47,976 bases of DNA from contig NZ_QRMP01000032.1 in assembly GCF_003473295.1 (NCBI RefSeq), forward strand, positions 1 to 47,976, written 5' to 3'. Position 1 is the first letter of the stretch, and every line of letters begins with the position of its first letter. A program made the position numbers and the translations under genes. The notes under the pieces were generated by a model that saw only the letters and a program-made list of their open reading frames with translations, did not search any database and was not told the DNA's origin. Positions 1-6,974 of this stretch are shown here, piece after piece. The stretch comes from Parabacteroides sp. AM08-6 (GTDB lineage: Bacteria; Bacteroidota; Bacteroidia; Bacteroidales; Tannerellaceae).

Positions 1-58
1 ATCTGAGCTAGTTACTTTCATAATTCAACTATTTTTATATTTTTTAAAACTAAGCGTT

Positions 59-472
59 ATGATTACTATTGATAAAAAAGATTTTGTTGTCACTTATCTG
101 CTTGTTGATGGCTATTCAGATTTCATCTTTTCAGTCGACGATGATTTTGCCGAACAAGACATCACCTACGACGAATGTCTAATGATCCTCCGCCAGCTCG
201 AAAAGATGGGCATGATTGAAATCGTCAATCAATTTTTAAACTCGAATGAAATCCAAGTATCCATCAATGCAAGCCTGTACGATTTCCACTCACGGGGCGG
301 ATTTAAAGCACAAGAACTTATACTTTCGACGAAACTTGAAAAACTTGATGCCGAGCTTCAACTTTTGCGTCTTCAACTGGAACCGGACAGACTGGAACAA
401 CTTGATAAAGTAGTTTCTATTTTTACGTCTGTCTGCACCATGCTCCCATACGTAAAGTCCACTATGACCTAA
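59..472 (+). CDS. Hypothetical phage-element protein with C-terminal coiled coil
   Basis: This encodes 137 aa of no recognised family. Residues 1-65 are acidic and mixed alpha/beta. Residues 75-115 are rich in Leu, Glu, Gln and Lys in a heptad-like pattern, which suggests a coiled coil and oligomerisation. No signal peptide or membrane segment is visible. It reads rightward, against the replication genes that follow, and its 3' third is antisense to a leftward ORF. The coiled-coil codons look protein-like in this frame, so I prefer this reading where the two overlap. An AT-rich leader (1-58) precedes the ATG. Function unknown; the location implies a phage accessory or regulatory protein. Confidence 0.55.
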   Translation: MITIDKKDFVVTYLLVDGYSDFIFSVDDDFAEQDITYDECLMILRQLEKMGMIEIVNQFLNSNEIQVSINASLYDFHSRGGFKAQELILSTKLEKLDAELQLLRLQLEPDRLEQLDKVVSIFTSVCTMLPYVKSTMT

Positions 473-652
473 GCAAAAACTATTCAGATGGGCAAATAAA
501 TCCATGTCAACCGAATGGTAAAGCACAGCTCTTCCCTCTTTCCGGTCCATATAGACCAACTGGTCATTCAAACTGACTGAGCGGATGATGGAGACAACTC
601 TGCCCCGTTCTGTTTGTGTTTCTGTAGTTACTACTATCACTGATTTTGCCAT
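290..652 (-). CDS. Doubtful hypothetical ORF, antisense at its 3' end to the gene at 59-472
   Basis: This is a 120-aa leftward ORF. Its first 60 residues (start MAKSVIVVTTETQTERGR) lie in otherwise empty DNA and look plausible as protein. The remaining half lies opposite the coiled-coil part of the rightward gene and is Lys/Phe-rich, as expected for a shadow frame. It has the same direction as the phage early genes upstream. It may be a short real gene whose true stop was lost, or a chance ORF. No family recognised. Confidence 0.3.
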   Translation of the reverse strand: MAKSVIVVTTETQTERGRVVSIIRSVSLNDQLVYMDRKEGRAVLYHSVDMDLFAHLNSFCLGHSGLYVWEHGADRRKNRNYFIKLFQSVRFQLKTQKLKLGIKFFKFRRKYKFLCFKSAP

Positions 653-714
653 AATATTTATCTATTCAAGTTTCCCTGTTTTTATTTTCTTTGCCATAAC
701 TAGTTATTTTTTTA

Positions 715-870
715 TTATTTAGTCAATAATTCTACTTCAGTACATCGTATCCAATGATTATTATTCATACAAATTTCTTTTGTATTTCTATTTATATCTA
801 TAACATATCGTTTTTTATTTTTATACATTACCATACTTCCAATACGGCATTGCGTCATAAACACATTCAT
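715..870 (-). CDS. Small hypothetical phage protein (51 aa)
   Basis: ATG at 868-870 and TAA at 715-717 frame a 51-aa protein starting MNVFMTQCRIGSMVMYK. It is basic in the middle (KNKKRYVID) and ends in CTEVELLTK. It starts 2 nt after the stop of the next upstream leftward gene, which argues for translation as part of the same operon. No ribosome-binding purine run is obvious, and M5, M13 or M15 are possible alternative starts. Family unknown. Support is context plus an open frame with sensible composition. Confidence 0.45.
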   Translation of the reverse strand: MNVFMTQCRIGSMVMYKNKKRYVIDINRNTKEICMNNNHWIRCTEVELLTK

Positions 871-872
871 TC

Positions 873-1064
873 TCATATTATATATGCTTTATCATTTAAA
901 GTTCTAATCTCTTTCACTTTCCCATCTTTTACCAGAAGGTCTATTTCTGTTCTCATTCTCCTACAAACTTCACTTATAAGTTCTATTTCTGTAACATGTA
1001 AAGGAGATATATTTTTAGATATTTTCTCCTTATGTAAATATGTAATAATTGCTATTAAATCCAT
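873..1064 (-). CDS. Small hypothetical protein, possibly winged-helix-like
   Basis: This is a 63-aa protein. The pattern of two or three short helices followed by a basic hairpin-like tail (LLVKDGKVKEIRTLNDKAYII) resembles small winged-helix DNA-binding proteins, but the resemblance is weak. It sits 1 nt downstream of the zinc-finger gene at 1066-1296, so it is the next cistron of the leftward phage operon. Opposite-strand reading frames over this region are hydrophobic shadows. DNA binding is inference only. Confidence 0.5.
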   Translation of the reverse strand: MDLIAIITYLHKEKISKNISPLHVTEIELISEVCRRMRTEIDLLVKDGKVKEIRTLNDKAYII

Positions 1065-1065
1065 A

Positions 1066-1296
1066 CTATTCAGGTTTTATATTGGGTAGCCATCCAATTG
1101 TTATAATTGCTTTTAATTCTTTCACTCCTTTACAAACCCTACAAGTATGTTCCACGTATACATTACGTCCTACTTCTTCAGACCATTTTCCTTGACCACA
1201 ACAATAAGGACATTCAAAACCTGCAATTTCCAGTTTTTCAGCATCTGTTGTATAAGCAGGGGGTTCAACGGTTACTATACTTGATTTTCGGCTCAT
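1066..1296 (-). CDS. Small zinc-ribbon / DnaJ-type Cys-rich protein
   Basis: This is a 76-aa protein with paired cysteine motifs: Cys29-x2-Cys32-x-Gly-x-Gly and Cys52-x2-Cys55-x-Gly. The spacing resembles one zinc-binding unit of the DnaJ Cys-rich domain. Phage early operons often carry such small zinc proteins. No catalytic motif is seen. It lies 11 nt downstream of the HNH gene and 1 nt upstream of the next small gene, so co-transcription is likely. The zinc site is well supported by the motif; the function is not known. Confidence 0.65.
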   Translation of the reverse strand: MSRKSSIVTVEPPAYTTDAEKLEIAGFECPYCCGQGKWSEEVGRNVYVEHTCRVCKGVKELKAIITIGWLPNIKPE

Positions 1297-1307
1297 ATCA
1301 ATTTGTT

Positions 1308-1664
1308 TTAAATGTTTTTACTAACAGTTCTATTTCTTTTAAATTCTTGTATTATTTTTTTGTCTCTATTCCCTTTTTCAACATTACATTTACTACACAA
1401 TGATTGCCAGTTAGAAGAGTCGAAAAAGTCACCACAAACAGGATATGGAATAATGTGGTCTACCACTTCGGCAGGTCGTATCAAACCTTTACTTTTACAT
1501 ATTTCACATAGTGGATGTTCAGCGCGGAATATACGGCTTAAACGAGTCCACCTAGATGTATGATATTCGTCTGAAGAGCGGACACGATTATATCCGGGAG
1601 TCTGCTTTTTACACTGTTTTATACCATACATCCTAGTAGCTTTTTTTGCTGGTTTTGTTGCCAT
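1308..1664 (-). CDS. HNH endonuclease
   Basis: This 118-aa protein has a complete HNH fold signature: a first Cys pair (Cys53, Cys56), the catalytic-His segment EVVDHIIP with His70, Asn85 in the NWQSLC segment, and a second Cys pair (Cys90, Cys93). The basic N-terminus (residues 1-25) should bind DNA. Phage HNH proteins of this size act in packaging, recombination or homing. Here it lies 10 nt downstream of the DnaB gene in the replication module, which makes a replication or processing role as likely as packaging. No intron or intein boundary is visible around it. Confidence 0.88.
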   Translation of the reverse strand: MATKPAKKATRMYGIKQCKKQTPGYNRVRSSDEYHTSRWTRLSRIFRAEHPLCEICKSKGLIRPAEVVDHIIPYPVCGDFFDSSNWQSLCSKCNVEKGNRDKKIIQEFKRNRTVSKNI

Positions 1665-1674
1665 GATATTTTAT

Positions 1675-3030
1675 TTAGAATGGAGTTTGATTTTCATAAT
1701 CACTAAACCGGGTTAAACTTTCATTATAGCGGAAATTAATATCCCCAGACTGTCCATCACGTTGTTTTGCAATACGTAGTATCCCAACCCCTTTTTCTTC
1801 ATTTTTATCGTAGTATTCGGGACGATGTATCATTAAAACAACATCAGCATCCTGTTCGATTGAACCTGACTCGCGTAAATCTGACAAGATGGGGGTTTTA
1901 TCGGCTCGTTCCTCACATTTACGTGAAAGTTGAGAAAGTAATAAAACCGGTACGTTAAGAGATTTAGCAAGCTGCTTAGCTTCTTTTGTGGCTTGAGTAA
2001 CTTCCTGCTCACGAGTATAACTTTTATTGCCGGAACGCATATCTATAAGTTGCAGATAATCTATTATTACCAGACCGCATTTTCCTTTTCGTTGCAAGTT
2101 TTTCGCTCTGGACTTTATTTGTCCCATAGAAAGACCAGATGTATCATCTATCGTCACAGGGAGCGAGCTAAGCTTGTCTACAGCGTCACACATTTGTGAT
2201 TCCGCATCATCCGTCAACCGCGCATTCCGGTAATCATTAGCGTTTAAACGACCAATTGAAATTATAAATCTATCTGTTAATGAAACACTAGACATTTCAA
2301 GAGAGAATATAACAACAGGTATTCCGGACATTGCCGCATTTAGAGCAATATTTAATGCAAACGATGTTTTTCCCATAGCCGGACGAGAGGCCAAAATAAT
2401 TAGTTGTTGTTCTCTTAATCCTGACAATACTCTATCCAGCTTATCCAAACCCGTAGAAATACCACTTTTTAGCCCGTTTGAGACCCTTTCTTTCCTCAAT
2501 TGGTATAATTCCATAGAGGCGGAAACAGAACTCCTTAAATCGACGTAATTACAGCCGTAAGTTGTAAACACCGCAATATCTTCTATTAGCTTGATTGAAT
2601 CGGAGATAGTATCATCGATATCTAGGCTATTATCGTATGCCTTAGCCGTTATCGTTTGCCCGGCTACGACAAGCATACGAGCTAAATGCAATTGGTGTAA
2701 ATACTTGGCATGTTCCAACAAGTTAGAACATGATGCAACTCGACTTATAAGTTCTGACAAATAATAAGCCCCGCCCACCTCATTAAGTTTATTTTCTTTG
2801 TTTAAACGATTGAATACAAGAACCATATCCGGAGAATAACCTTCTTGTGACACCGCTTGTATTGCCTGATAAATAAGGGCATGAGCAGGCTTGTAAAACG
2901 TTTCTGGCTTTAACAGTACGTCAACTTCATTGATAGCAGTAGACTCTAACATTAACATTCCAAGCACGATTTGTTCAACCTTTTCGCTATATGGAATACT
3001 ACAACTTTGTATATTGTTTCGAGCTTTCAT
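1675..3030 (-). CDS. dnaB: Replicative DNA helicase, DnaB family (prophage copy)
   Basis: A 451-aa hexameric 5'-3' helicase. Residues 12-110 match the DnaB N-terminal domain (EQIVLGMLML...). The RecA-like domain starts near 185 and carries Walker A in ASRPAMGKTS at about residue 215, a hydrophobic strand ending VIIDYLQLI (Walker B), and the LLSQLSRKCEERADK segment near the arginine-finger side. Its length equals a normal chromosomal DnaB. Its position beside a replication initiator and in a phage early module indicates the prophage's own helicase. It overlaps the initiator gene by 32 nt, suggesting translational coupling of loader or initiator with helicase. The chromosomal dnaB should exist elsewhere. 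Confidence 0.95.
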   Translation of the reverse strand: MKARNNIQSCSIPYSEKVEQIVLGMLMLESTAINEVDVLLKPETFYKPAHALIYQAIQAVSQEGYSPDMVLVFNRLNKENKLNEVGGAYYLSELISRVASCSNLLEHAKYLHQLHLARMLVVAGQTITAKAYDNSLDIDDTISDSIKLIEDIAVFTTYGCNYVDLRSSVSASMELYQLRKERVSNGLKSGISTGLDKLDRVLSGLREQQLIILASRPAMGKTSFALNIALNAAMSGIPVVIFSLEMSSVSLTDRFIISIGRLNANDYRNARLTDDAESQMCDAVDKLSSLPVTIDDTSGLSMGQIKSRAKNLQRKGKCGLVIIDYLQLIDMRSGNKSYTREQEVTQATKEAKQLAKSLNVPVLLLSQLSRKCEERADKTPILSDLRESGSIEQDADVVLMIHRPEYYDKNEEKGVGILRIAKQRDGQSGDINFRYNESLTRFSDYENQTPF

Positions 3031-3718
3031 GTGATTGATTATTATGTTGTTTTTCTTTATCTTCTTTTTCCCAAGTTATAACTGCAGCTTTCCAATCTTT
3101 CATTTTGTTTTTGCCTACCATCCAGCCTTTTGACTGGTAAAAATTCCACCAACGAGAGGCATCAACATTGTTGTTTCGTTGCTTGCAATATTCCTCTACT
3201 TCAAAAAGTTCTGGGGGGTTAAAAGCTTTAGCTTTTTTCTTTATACTTTCTTTTTTATATTTACTTTCTTTTATTTTATTTGTTCGAAGGTCGTTCGAAG
3301 GTCGTTCGAAGGTCGTTCCTTCTTTATTGGCAACAACATCTGTAGCAGCTAAAGCTTTCATCCTACGAACCTCTCCAGATTTAATTCCGGCAAGTATTTG
3401 TTGTTTCTTTTTATCTAACATCAACTGCATTCTATCTCTCAATGATTGCGAATAGAAAAAATAATCTTCCGTAACATGGAATAAACCAAAAGAAGAAATA
3501 ACCGTTTTTAATTTAGCTTCCGACATTTGGAACCTTGCAGCAATCGCAGGTATCAATTCTATAGACATTTTGTATTCCGGTTGTACACGAAGCAGTTCAA
3601 CCAATCCCCAAAATGCTCCGTATCCCTCCATTCCTAACTGCGATATAAGCAGCATACATTTAGGGTCATTCATCGCATCCGCATCATGCGAAAAATAAAA
3701 TGTTTCCTTTCTTGACAT
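2999..3718 (-). CDS. Phage replication initiator (Lin1244/Lin1753, DUF4373-type N-domain)
   Basis: A 239-aa protein. Residues 1-100 (YFSHDADAMNDPKCMLLI, then a GYGAFWGLVELL segment) fit the winged-helix Lin1244/Lin1753 domain found at the start of phage initiators that work with DnaB or DnaC-type loaders. Residues 130-165 are a Lys/Glu/Thr-rich linker, and the C-terminal part (VEEYCKQRNN...SRWWNFYQSKGW) resembles DnaT/DnaD-type helicase-interaction tails. The linker DNA contains three 11-bp repeats and an AT-rich tract, as in lambda O, so the phage origin may lie inside this gene. It overlaps the dnaB start by 32 nt. Confidence 0.85.
   Translation of the reverse strand: MSRKETFYFSHDADAMNDPKCMLLISQLGMEGYGAFWGLVELLRVQPEYKMSIELIPAIAARFQMSEAKLKTVISSFGLFHVTEDYFFYSQSLRDRMQLMLDKKKQQILAGIKSGEVRRMKALAATDVVANKEGTTFERPSNDLRTNKIKESKYKKESIKKKAKAFNPPELFEVEEYCKQRNNNVDASRWWNFYQSKGWMVGKNKMKDWKAAVITWEKEDKEKQHNNQSHESSKQYTKL
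3236..3318. repeat. Candidate phage replication origin: 11-bp iterons plus AT-rich tract
   Basis: GTTCGAAGGTC occurs three times back to back at 3282-3292, 3293-3303 and 3304-3314, followed by a partial GTTC (3315-3318). Each copy contains the palindrome TTCGAA, and the 11-bp period places all copies near one face of the helix. Directly to the left, 3236-3281 is almost entirely A/T with strong strand asymmetry (T-rich on the plus strand). Iterons beside an easily melted tract, inside the linker of the initiator gene, is the architecture of the lambda origin inside gene O. That it is an origin is inference. Confidence 0.5.
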
Positions 3719-3729
3719 ATTGTATAATT

Positions 3730-4311
3730 TTATTTCATTTCACGTTGCATTTCCTTATTGCAAACCGGACAATTCGGAATAGCCATATCAAGCCATTTCG
3801 CCGATACTCGAACAGTATATCCGCATTCTAAACAAGTACATTTATGTATCCGACATTTATCAGGTTTCTGCGAAGCAGACAAACAATTAGTAGGTACTAA
3901 AGGCGCATGAGGAAACATGCCTATTTTTTTCTCTATCAACCTAAAACGAGCTTGCAAATCTTGTCCAGCAGCACTTGAAGACATTTTGCCCTCCAACCCT
4001 ATTTTAAGCCCGCATTTTGCAAATTCCTTACCATGCCCACTAATACCACAGGCATGTACCATTTCGTGAGCAACAACAGATAAAACGCCATCTGGACCGC
4101 TAATATCAGCAATAGTAGGGTTAATGTAAATTTGGCATTTATTATCGGTTGCCGCTTCAGCTTTCCAGCATACTCCCAAAACACGTCTTTTGCTTAGTCC
4201 ACCTTTTGCGGGAAAACCAATAGAAATTTTCAAATCAGGAACTTTGTAGTCCGGTTCAAAAAGTGGACGTAATTCGTCCACTGCCATATTTAACCATTCT
4301 TCCCGGTTCAT
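3730..4311 (-). CDS. SprT-like zinc metalloprotease
   Basis: A 193-aa protein with the zincin motif His82-Glu83-x2-His86 and a third likely ligand at His93 (CGISGHGKEF). It is followed by a C-terminal zinc ribbon with two Cys pairs (the CTCLECGY and NCPVC segments). This combination defines the SprT/Spartan-like family, whose eukaryotic members degrade DNA-protein crosslinks; bacterial and phage members are little studied. It sits between an HTH protein, which it overlaps by 4 nt, and the initiator gene. A role in clearing proteins from phage DNA during replication is inferred from family and place. Confidence 0.85.
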   Translation of the reverse strand: MNREEWLNMAVDELRPLFEPDYKVPDLKISIGFPAKGGLSKRRVLGVCWKAEAATDNKCQIYINPTIADISGPDGVLSVVAHEMVHACGISGHGKEFAKCGLKIGLEGKMSSSAAGQDLQARFRLIEKKIGMFPHAPLVPTNCLSASQKPDKCRIHKCTCLECGYTVRVSAKWLDMAIPNCPVCNKEMQREMK

Positions 4312-4658
4312 AACTCAATATCTTTAAATTGGCTCATCCTCTCTTGATTTATAATGTCAACATCGCATTTAGACACCTCTTTCAAGCCTGTATACAGATT
4401 ATTGCAACACGCAGCAGCCTCCAATTCCAACACGCTAATTCGTATACGAGAATTTGAACGTTTGTTATCTTTATATCGTTTTACAACTCCGGCTTTAATC
4501 CAACCTTCTACAATCACGCGGCCATATCTCTTACTAGCTTCATTCATAGAAATATATGCCGGCTTTTCACCTATATCTATTTCTTTCTTTTTTACCCCGA
4601 TACCAATCACCCTTTTAATGATTTTTTCGAGCACTTCTTCAGGCATTGCTACAATCAT
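4308..4658 (-). CDS. Small HTH (MerR/excisionase-like) DNA-binding protein
   Basis: A 116-aa protein. The central part (ISMNEASKRYGR, then WIKAGVVKRYKDNKR) has the pattern of an excisionase or MerR-type winged HTH: an 'xxEAS..YG' first helix pair and a charged wing. An AGGAGG sequence lies 10 nt upstream of the ATG on the transcribed strand, unusually strong for this group. It is the second or third gene of the leftward early operon and overlaps the SprT-like gene by 4 nt. It could be an early regulator or recombination directionality factor; I cannot decide which. Confidence 0.6.
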   Translation of the reverse strand: MIVAMPEEVLEKIIKRVIGIGVKKKEIDIGEKPAYISMNEASKRYGRVIVEGWIKAGVVKRYKDNKRSNSRIRISVLELEAAACCNNLYTGLKEVSKCDVDIINQERMSQFKDIEL

Positions 4659-4659
4659 A

Positions 4660-4827
4660 TCAAATTACCTCCTGATTTTTTAACCGTTTAAACATAATGT
4701 ATACAGCTACACCACTTACACACGTCCAAAAAAGGACATTCCCATTATTTATTTCTGTCTCAGATGCCACAAGAAACAAGCATCCAAGCGAAAAAAACAC
4801 ATACAGATAAGAGAATAGTACTTTCAT
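4660..4827 (-). CDS. Small membrane protein (55 aa)
   Basis: ATG at 4825-4827 and TGA at 4660-4662 frame a 55-aa protein starting MKVLFSYLYVFFSLGCLFLV. It has two hydrophobic stretches (about residues 3-21 and 32-46) separated by a short polar loop (SETEINNGN), and a basic C-terminus. AAGGTG lies just before the start and overlaps the stop of the upstream gene. It is tightly packed between its neighbours (1 nt to the next ATG), so it is probably a real cistron. Small phage membrane proteins may act in superinfection exclusion or lysis; nothing here decides. Confidence 0.55.
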   Translation of the reverse strand: MKVLFSYLYVFFSLGCLFLVASETEINNGNVLFWTCVSGVAVYIMFKRLKNQEVI

Positions 4828-4832
4828 AATTT

Positions 4833-5042
4833 TCACCTTAATCTTGTTACTACCACTTCATCAATCATACCACGGTCAGAAACATCAAACAAATACCCTT
4901 CTTTACTTTTAAGGTCAGTCGTTGTTGTCCTAACAACTGAAGCTTTAAATTGACGGTTCTTAATTTTCAACTTACTACCTATTGGCATTTCACGTAATGA
5001 ATCCTTCAAAAGAATTTTCGTTTTAAATTTCGCTTGTGTCAT
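4833..5042 (-). CDS. Small basic hypothetical protein, first gene of the leftward early operon
   Basis: A 69-aa basic protein with a compact beta-rich pattern (IGSKLKIKNRQFKASVVRTT..., then DVSDRGMIDEVVVTRLR). No family recognised. It is the first gene after the divergent control region and faces away from the repressor, the slot where lambdoid phages carry cro. It has no obvious helix-turn-helix, so the Cro comparison is positional only. It may be a small ssDNA- or RNA-binding protein. Confidence 0.55.
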   Translation of the reverse strand: MTQAKFKTKILLKDSLREMPIGSKLKIKNRQFKASVVRTTTTDLKSKEGYLFDVSDRGMIDEVVVTRLR

Positions 5043-5075
5043 ATTCTTTATTATGTTTGTAAATCGTTTAGCTTT

Positions 5076-5103
5076 ATCAATCAGGTTTAGTTGTGTGATT
5101 GAT
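5076..5103. promoter_or_regulatory. Inverted repeat, candidate operator near the early-gene promoter
   Basis: ATCAATCA (5076-5083) and TGATTGAT (5096-5103) are perfect 8-bp inverted arms separated by 12 bp. The repeat lies 34 nt upstream of the first leftward early gene, inside the divergent control region. Its sequence differs from the repeat at 5122-5167, so if both are operators they probably bind different proteins or with different affinity. Confidence 0.4.
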
Positions 5104-5121
5104 TAAGACAATGCAAAGATT

Positions 5122-5167
5122 GGGTAATATTTTCTCCAAAACAAATATTTAGAAGAAAATATTATCC
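5122..5167. promoter_or_regulatory. Inverted repeat, candidate phage repressor operator
   Basis: TAATATTTTCT (5125-5135) and AGAAAATATTA (5154-5164) are perfect 11-bp inverted arms with an 18-bp spacer; outside one mismatch, GG/CC extends them to 14 bp per side. Half-site centres are 29 bp apart, close to three helical turns, suiting a repressor dimer or pair of dimers on one DNA face. The repeat ends 28 nt before the repressor ATG, so it could mediate autoregulation as well as control of the divergent operon. Confidence 0.5.
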
Positions 5168-5194
5168 ATATTAACTATAATTAATATTAATGCC

Positions 5195-5839
5195 ATGAAT
5201 GTAAAGGATGGAATTTTAGAATATCTCAAGAATAAAGATATCAGCATAACGAGAGCAGAATCAACGTTAGGGTGGTCAAAAGGAGCATTACTTAAAGCCA
5301 ACAGCATATCAAGCGACAGATTAAGGGAATTTATTCTCCAATTTAATGACCTTAATTTAGATTGGCTTATCACAGGTAAAGGGGAAATGCTAAAAAACAC
5401 ATCCATAGAAAAAGCATCCATCAACTACGAGTATAAAGGAGCACCATATTATAATGTAGACTTTATCGGTGGTTTCGATTTGGTATACAATAATCAATCA
5501 ATAAAACCTGATTACTACATTGATTTTGAGCCATACAACAAACCCGGTGTTATCTGGTGTAACATCACCGGTCATTCTATGGAACCGGAATTAAACAACG
5601 GAGATTTTATTGCGATGAAAGAAATGACCTCTCCTATAGAGTATCTACCGTACGGTGAAATATACGGGATTGTAACAGATGATTACCGCACAGTAAAACG
5701 TATGACATCTTCGGATAAGCCCGGTTTTGTGCACCTAATTCCCACTAACAAAAGCCCGGAGTTCCAACCTCAGGACATTCCTGTAAGCATAATCCGTAAA
5801 GTTTACGCTGTACTTGGAAGCATGCACAGATTATTTTAA
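5195..5839 (+). CDS. LexA/CI-type phage repressor with S24 peptidase domain
   Basis: A 214-aa protein. The N-terminal 65 residues form a short helical DNA-binding domain ending in the NLDWLITGKGEML segment typical of Bacteroidetes phage repressors. The C-terminal S24 domain carries the serine nucleophile in GHSMEPELNNGD (Ser128) and the lysine in YRTVKRM (Lys168), spaced as in LexA. The expected self-cleavage position about 34 residues before the serine has Gly92-Gly93 rather than LexA's Ala-Gly. RecA-stimulated autocleavage and SOS induction are therefore likely but not assured. It is divergent from the early operon across a region with two inverted repeats. Confidence 0.9.
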   Translation: MNVKDGILEYLKNKDISITRAESTLGWSKGALLKANSISSDRLREFILQFNDLNLDWLITGKGEMLKNTSIEKASINYEYKGAPYYNVDFIGGFDLVYNNQSIKPDYYIDFEPYNKPGVIWCNITGHSMEPELNNGDFIAMKEMTSPIEYLPYGEIYGIVTDDYRTVKRMTSSDKPGFVHLIPTNKSPEFQPQDIPVSIIRKVYAVLGSMHRLF

Positions 5840-5885
5840 ATACGCCTACAAACAAGAAAACAATCAACAATAAACAATAAACATT

Positions 5886-6485
5886 ATGAAAAACAATTCA
5901 TTATTTATCATTGGAACATTGCTATTAAGTATATCATGTATATCTAAAGATAATATCAAAAGTGATAAAGATATAATCACAGAGTATTTAAACAAAAATG
6001 AAAATACATCAAACGTTATTGAATTTGAAGAAATTTCAGAACCAGACAGTTTATACTCTCCATACAACAAACTACTATCTTTAAGTTATATAAGTGCATC
6101 AATATCCCTTGATATGACTAAATATTCATCAAGAGCATGGGAAGTTAAAAGCAAAAAGGAAGCTTTTGCATTATTAGACAGTGCCACATATTTATTTAAC
6201 AAAGATAGTCATTCTCTTGATTCCGTATTATTTCAATCTGCAATGGCCATAGATTTCCCAAAATACGAACCTGGAGAAATAAACAGAAAAGCAGTTATTG
6301 CAAAATATAAAATAAATGGAGAGTCACACGAAAATATATTCTTTTTTAATCGCGACACTAATACGATAGGACATACATCTGATGAAAATAAGCTATTGCT
6401 TATTAAAGCAAAAAAAGGAATATCGGCAATGAATGACACATATAGGGAAGTCTTAAGAGATAGGAGTGACATTAGAAATCTATAA
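5886..6485 (+). CDS. Putative lipoprotein, possible lysogenic-conversion gene
   Basis: A 199-aa protein with a short Lys-containing N-terminus, a hydrophobic core and a lipobox ending LLLSISC (Cys18), followed by a Ser/Lys/Asp-rich linker. Export as a lipoprotein is well supported. The mature part is mostly helical and charged; no family recognised. It starts 46 nt after the repressor stop in the same direction and ends at a strong terminator, so it is probably expressed with the repressor in the lysogen. That is the usual position of a prophage cargo gene that alters the host surface, for example by excluding other phages; this role is inference. Confidence 0.65.
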   Translation: MKNNSLFIIGTLLLSISCISKDNIKSDKDIITEYLNKNENTSNVIEFEEISEPDSLYSPYNKLLSLSYISASISLDMTKYSSRAWEVKSKKEAFALLDSATYLFNKDSHSLDSVLFQSAMAIDFPKYEPGEINRKAVIAKYKINGESHENIFFFNRDTNTIGHTSDENKLLLIKAKKGISAMNDTYREVLRDRSDIRNL

Positions 6486-6488
6486 AAA

Positions 6489-6517
6489 AATCCCCGCACG
6501 ACTCAAATGCGGGGATT
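6489..6517. terminator. Bidirectional terminator between convergent genes
   Basis: AATCCCCGCA (6489-6498) pairs perfectly with TGCGGGGATT (6508-6517) across a 9-nt loop. A-runs on the left (T-run for leftward transcripts) suit termination, and it lies between the rightward lipoprotein gene and the leftward gene at 6542. Confidence 0.8.
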
Positions 6518-6541
6518 GGTGTAATTAAAAAACAAAGCGCG

Positions 6542-6931
6542 TTAAAGAACAGCACTTATTGAGCCTAATTTCTTTGACAGGTCGTTTAATGCCATTTTAA
6601 GCGTGTATAGCTCTTCTTCTGTAAATGAAGACTCCTTACCATTTACAATATCTCCATTCAATTTATGAGCCAGCCAGCTACGTGTTTTACCAAAATAATT
6701 TTGAGCGATATAAGACATGGATACTATTTTCGTAACCTCTCCCATCTTTTCCGACACTGTTAGTTCATCAAGACGGTTGGTCGTCTCTTTTATCAAACGT
6801 TCCAATGCCTCACCATATGCAATAGGGTCACTATTTTGTAACGAGAACATTGCATTTTTAACAGCGTCCTTTTCTTCTTTTGTCTTCGCTGTCCTTTTGC
6901 GGATAGCCAATTCTTTTATCTTATCGTACAT
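6542..6931 (-). CDS. DUF5053-like hypothetical protein
   Basis: A 129-aa mostly helical protein. The C-terminal half (MSYIAQNYFGKTRSWLAHKL, then NGKESSFTEEELYTLKMAL) resembles the DUF5053 family as I remember it from Bacteroides prophages and mobile elements. The YIAQNYFGKTRSWL stretch could be a helix-turn-helix, suggesting DNA binding. It lies between the repressor/lipoprotein pair and the integrase and is transcribed toward the terminator at 6489-6517. A role as regulator or integration accessory is plausible but unproven. Confidence 0.6.
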   Translation of the reverse strand: MYDKIKELAIRKRTAKTKEEKDAVKNAMFSLQNSDPIAYGEALERLIKETTNRLDELTVSEKMGEVTKIVSMSYIAQNYFGKTRSWLAHKLNGDIVNGKESSFTEEELYTLKMALNDLSKKLGSISAVL

Positions 6932-6944
6932 ATTCGTTTGATTT

Positions 6945-6969
6945 AGCCGGGGCTTTAACTGCCCCGGCT
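6945..6969. other. Perfect GC-rich hairpin in the leader of the DUF5053-like gene
   Basis: AGCCGGGGC (6945-6953) and GCCCCGGCT (6961-6969) form a perfect 9-bp stem with a 7-nt loop. In the leftward direction it lies between the 48-aa gene and the DUF5053-like gene, 14 nt before the latter's ATG. No T-run follows on that strand, so it is not a normal intrinsic terminator. It may protect or gate the downstream message. Confidence 0.55.
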
Positions 6970-6974
6970 GGTGA

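Noticed and set aside
754..1089. Rightward 111-aa frame opposite the small phage genes
   Set aside because: Hydrophobic, Ile/Phe/Tyr-rich composition typical of an antisense shadow; the leftward genes pack as an operon.
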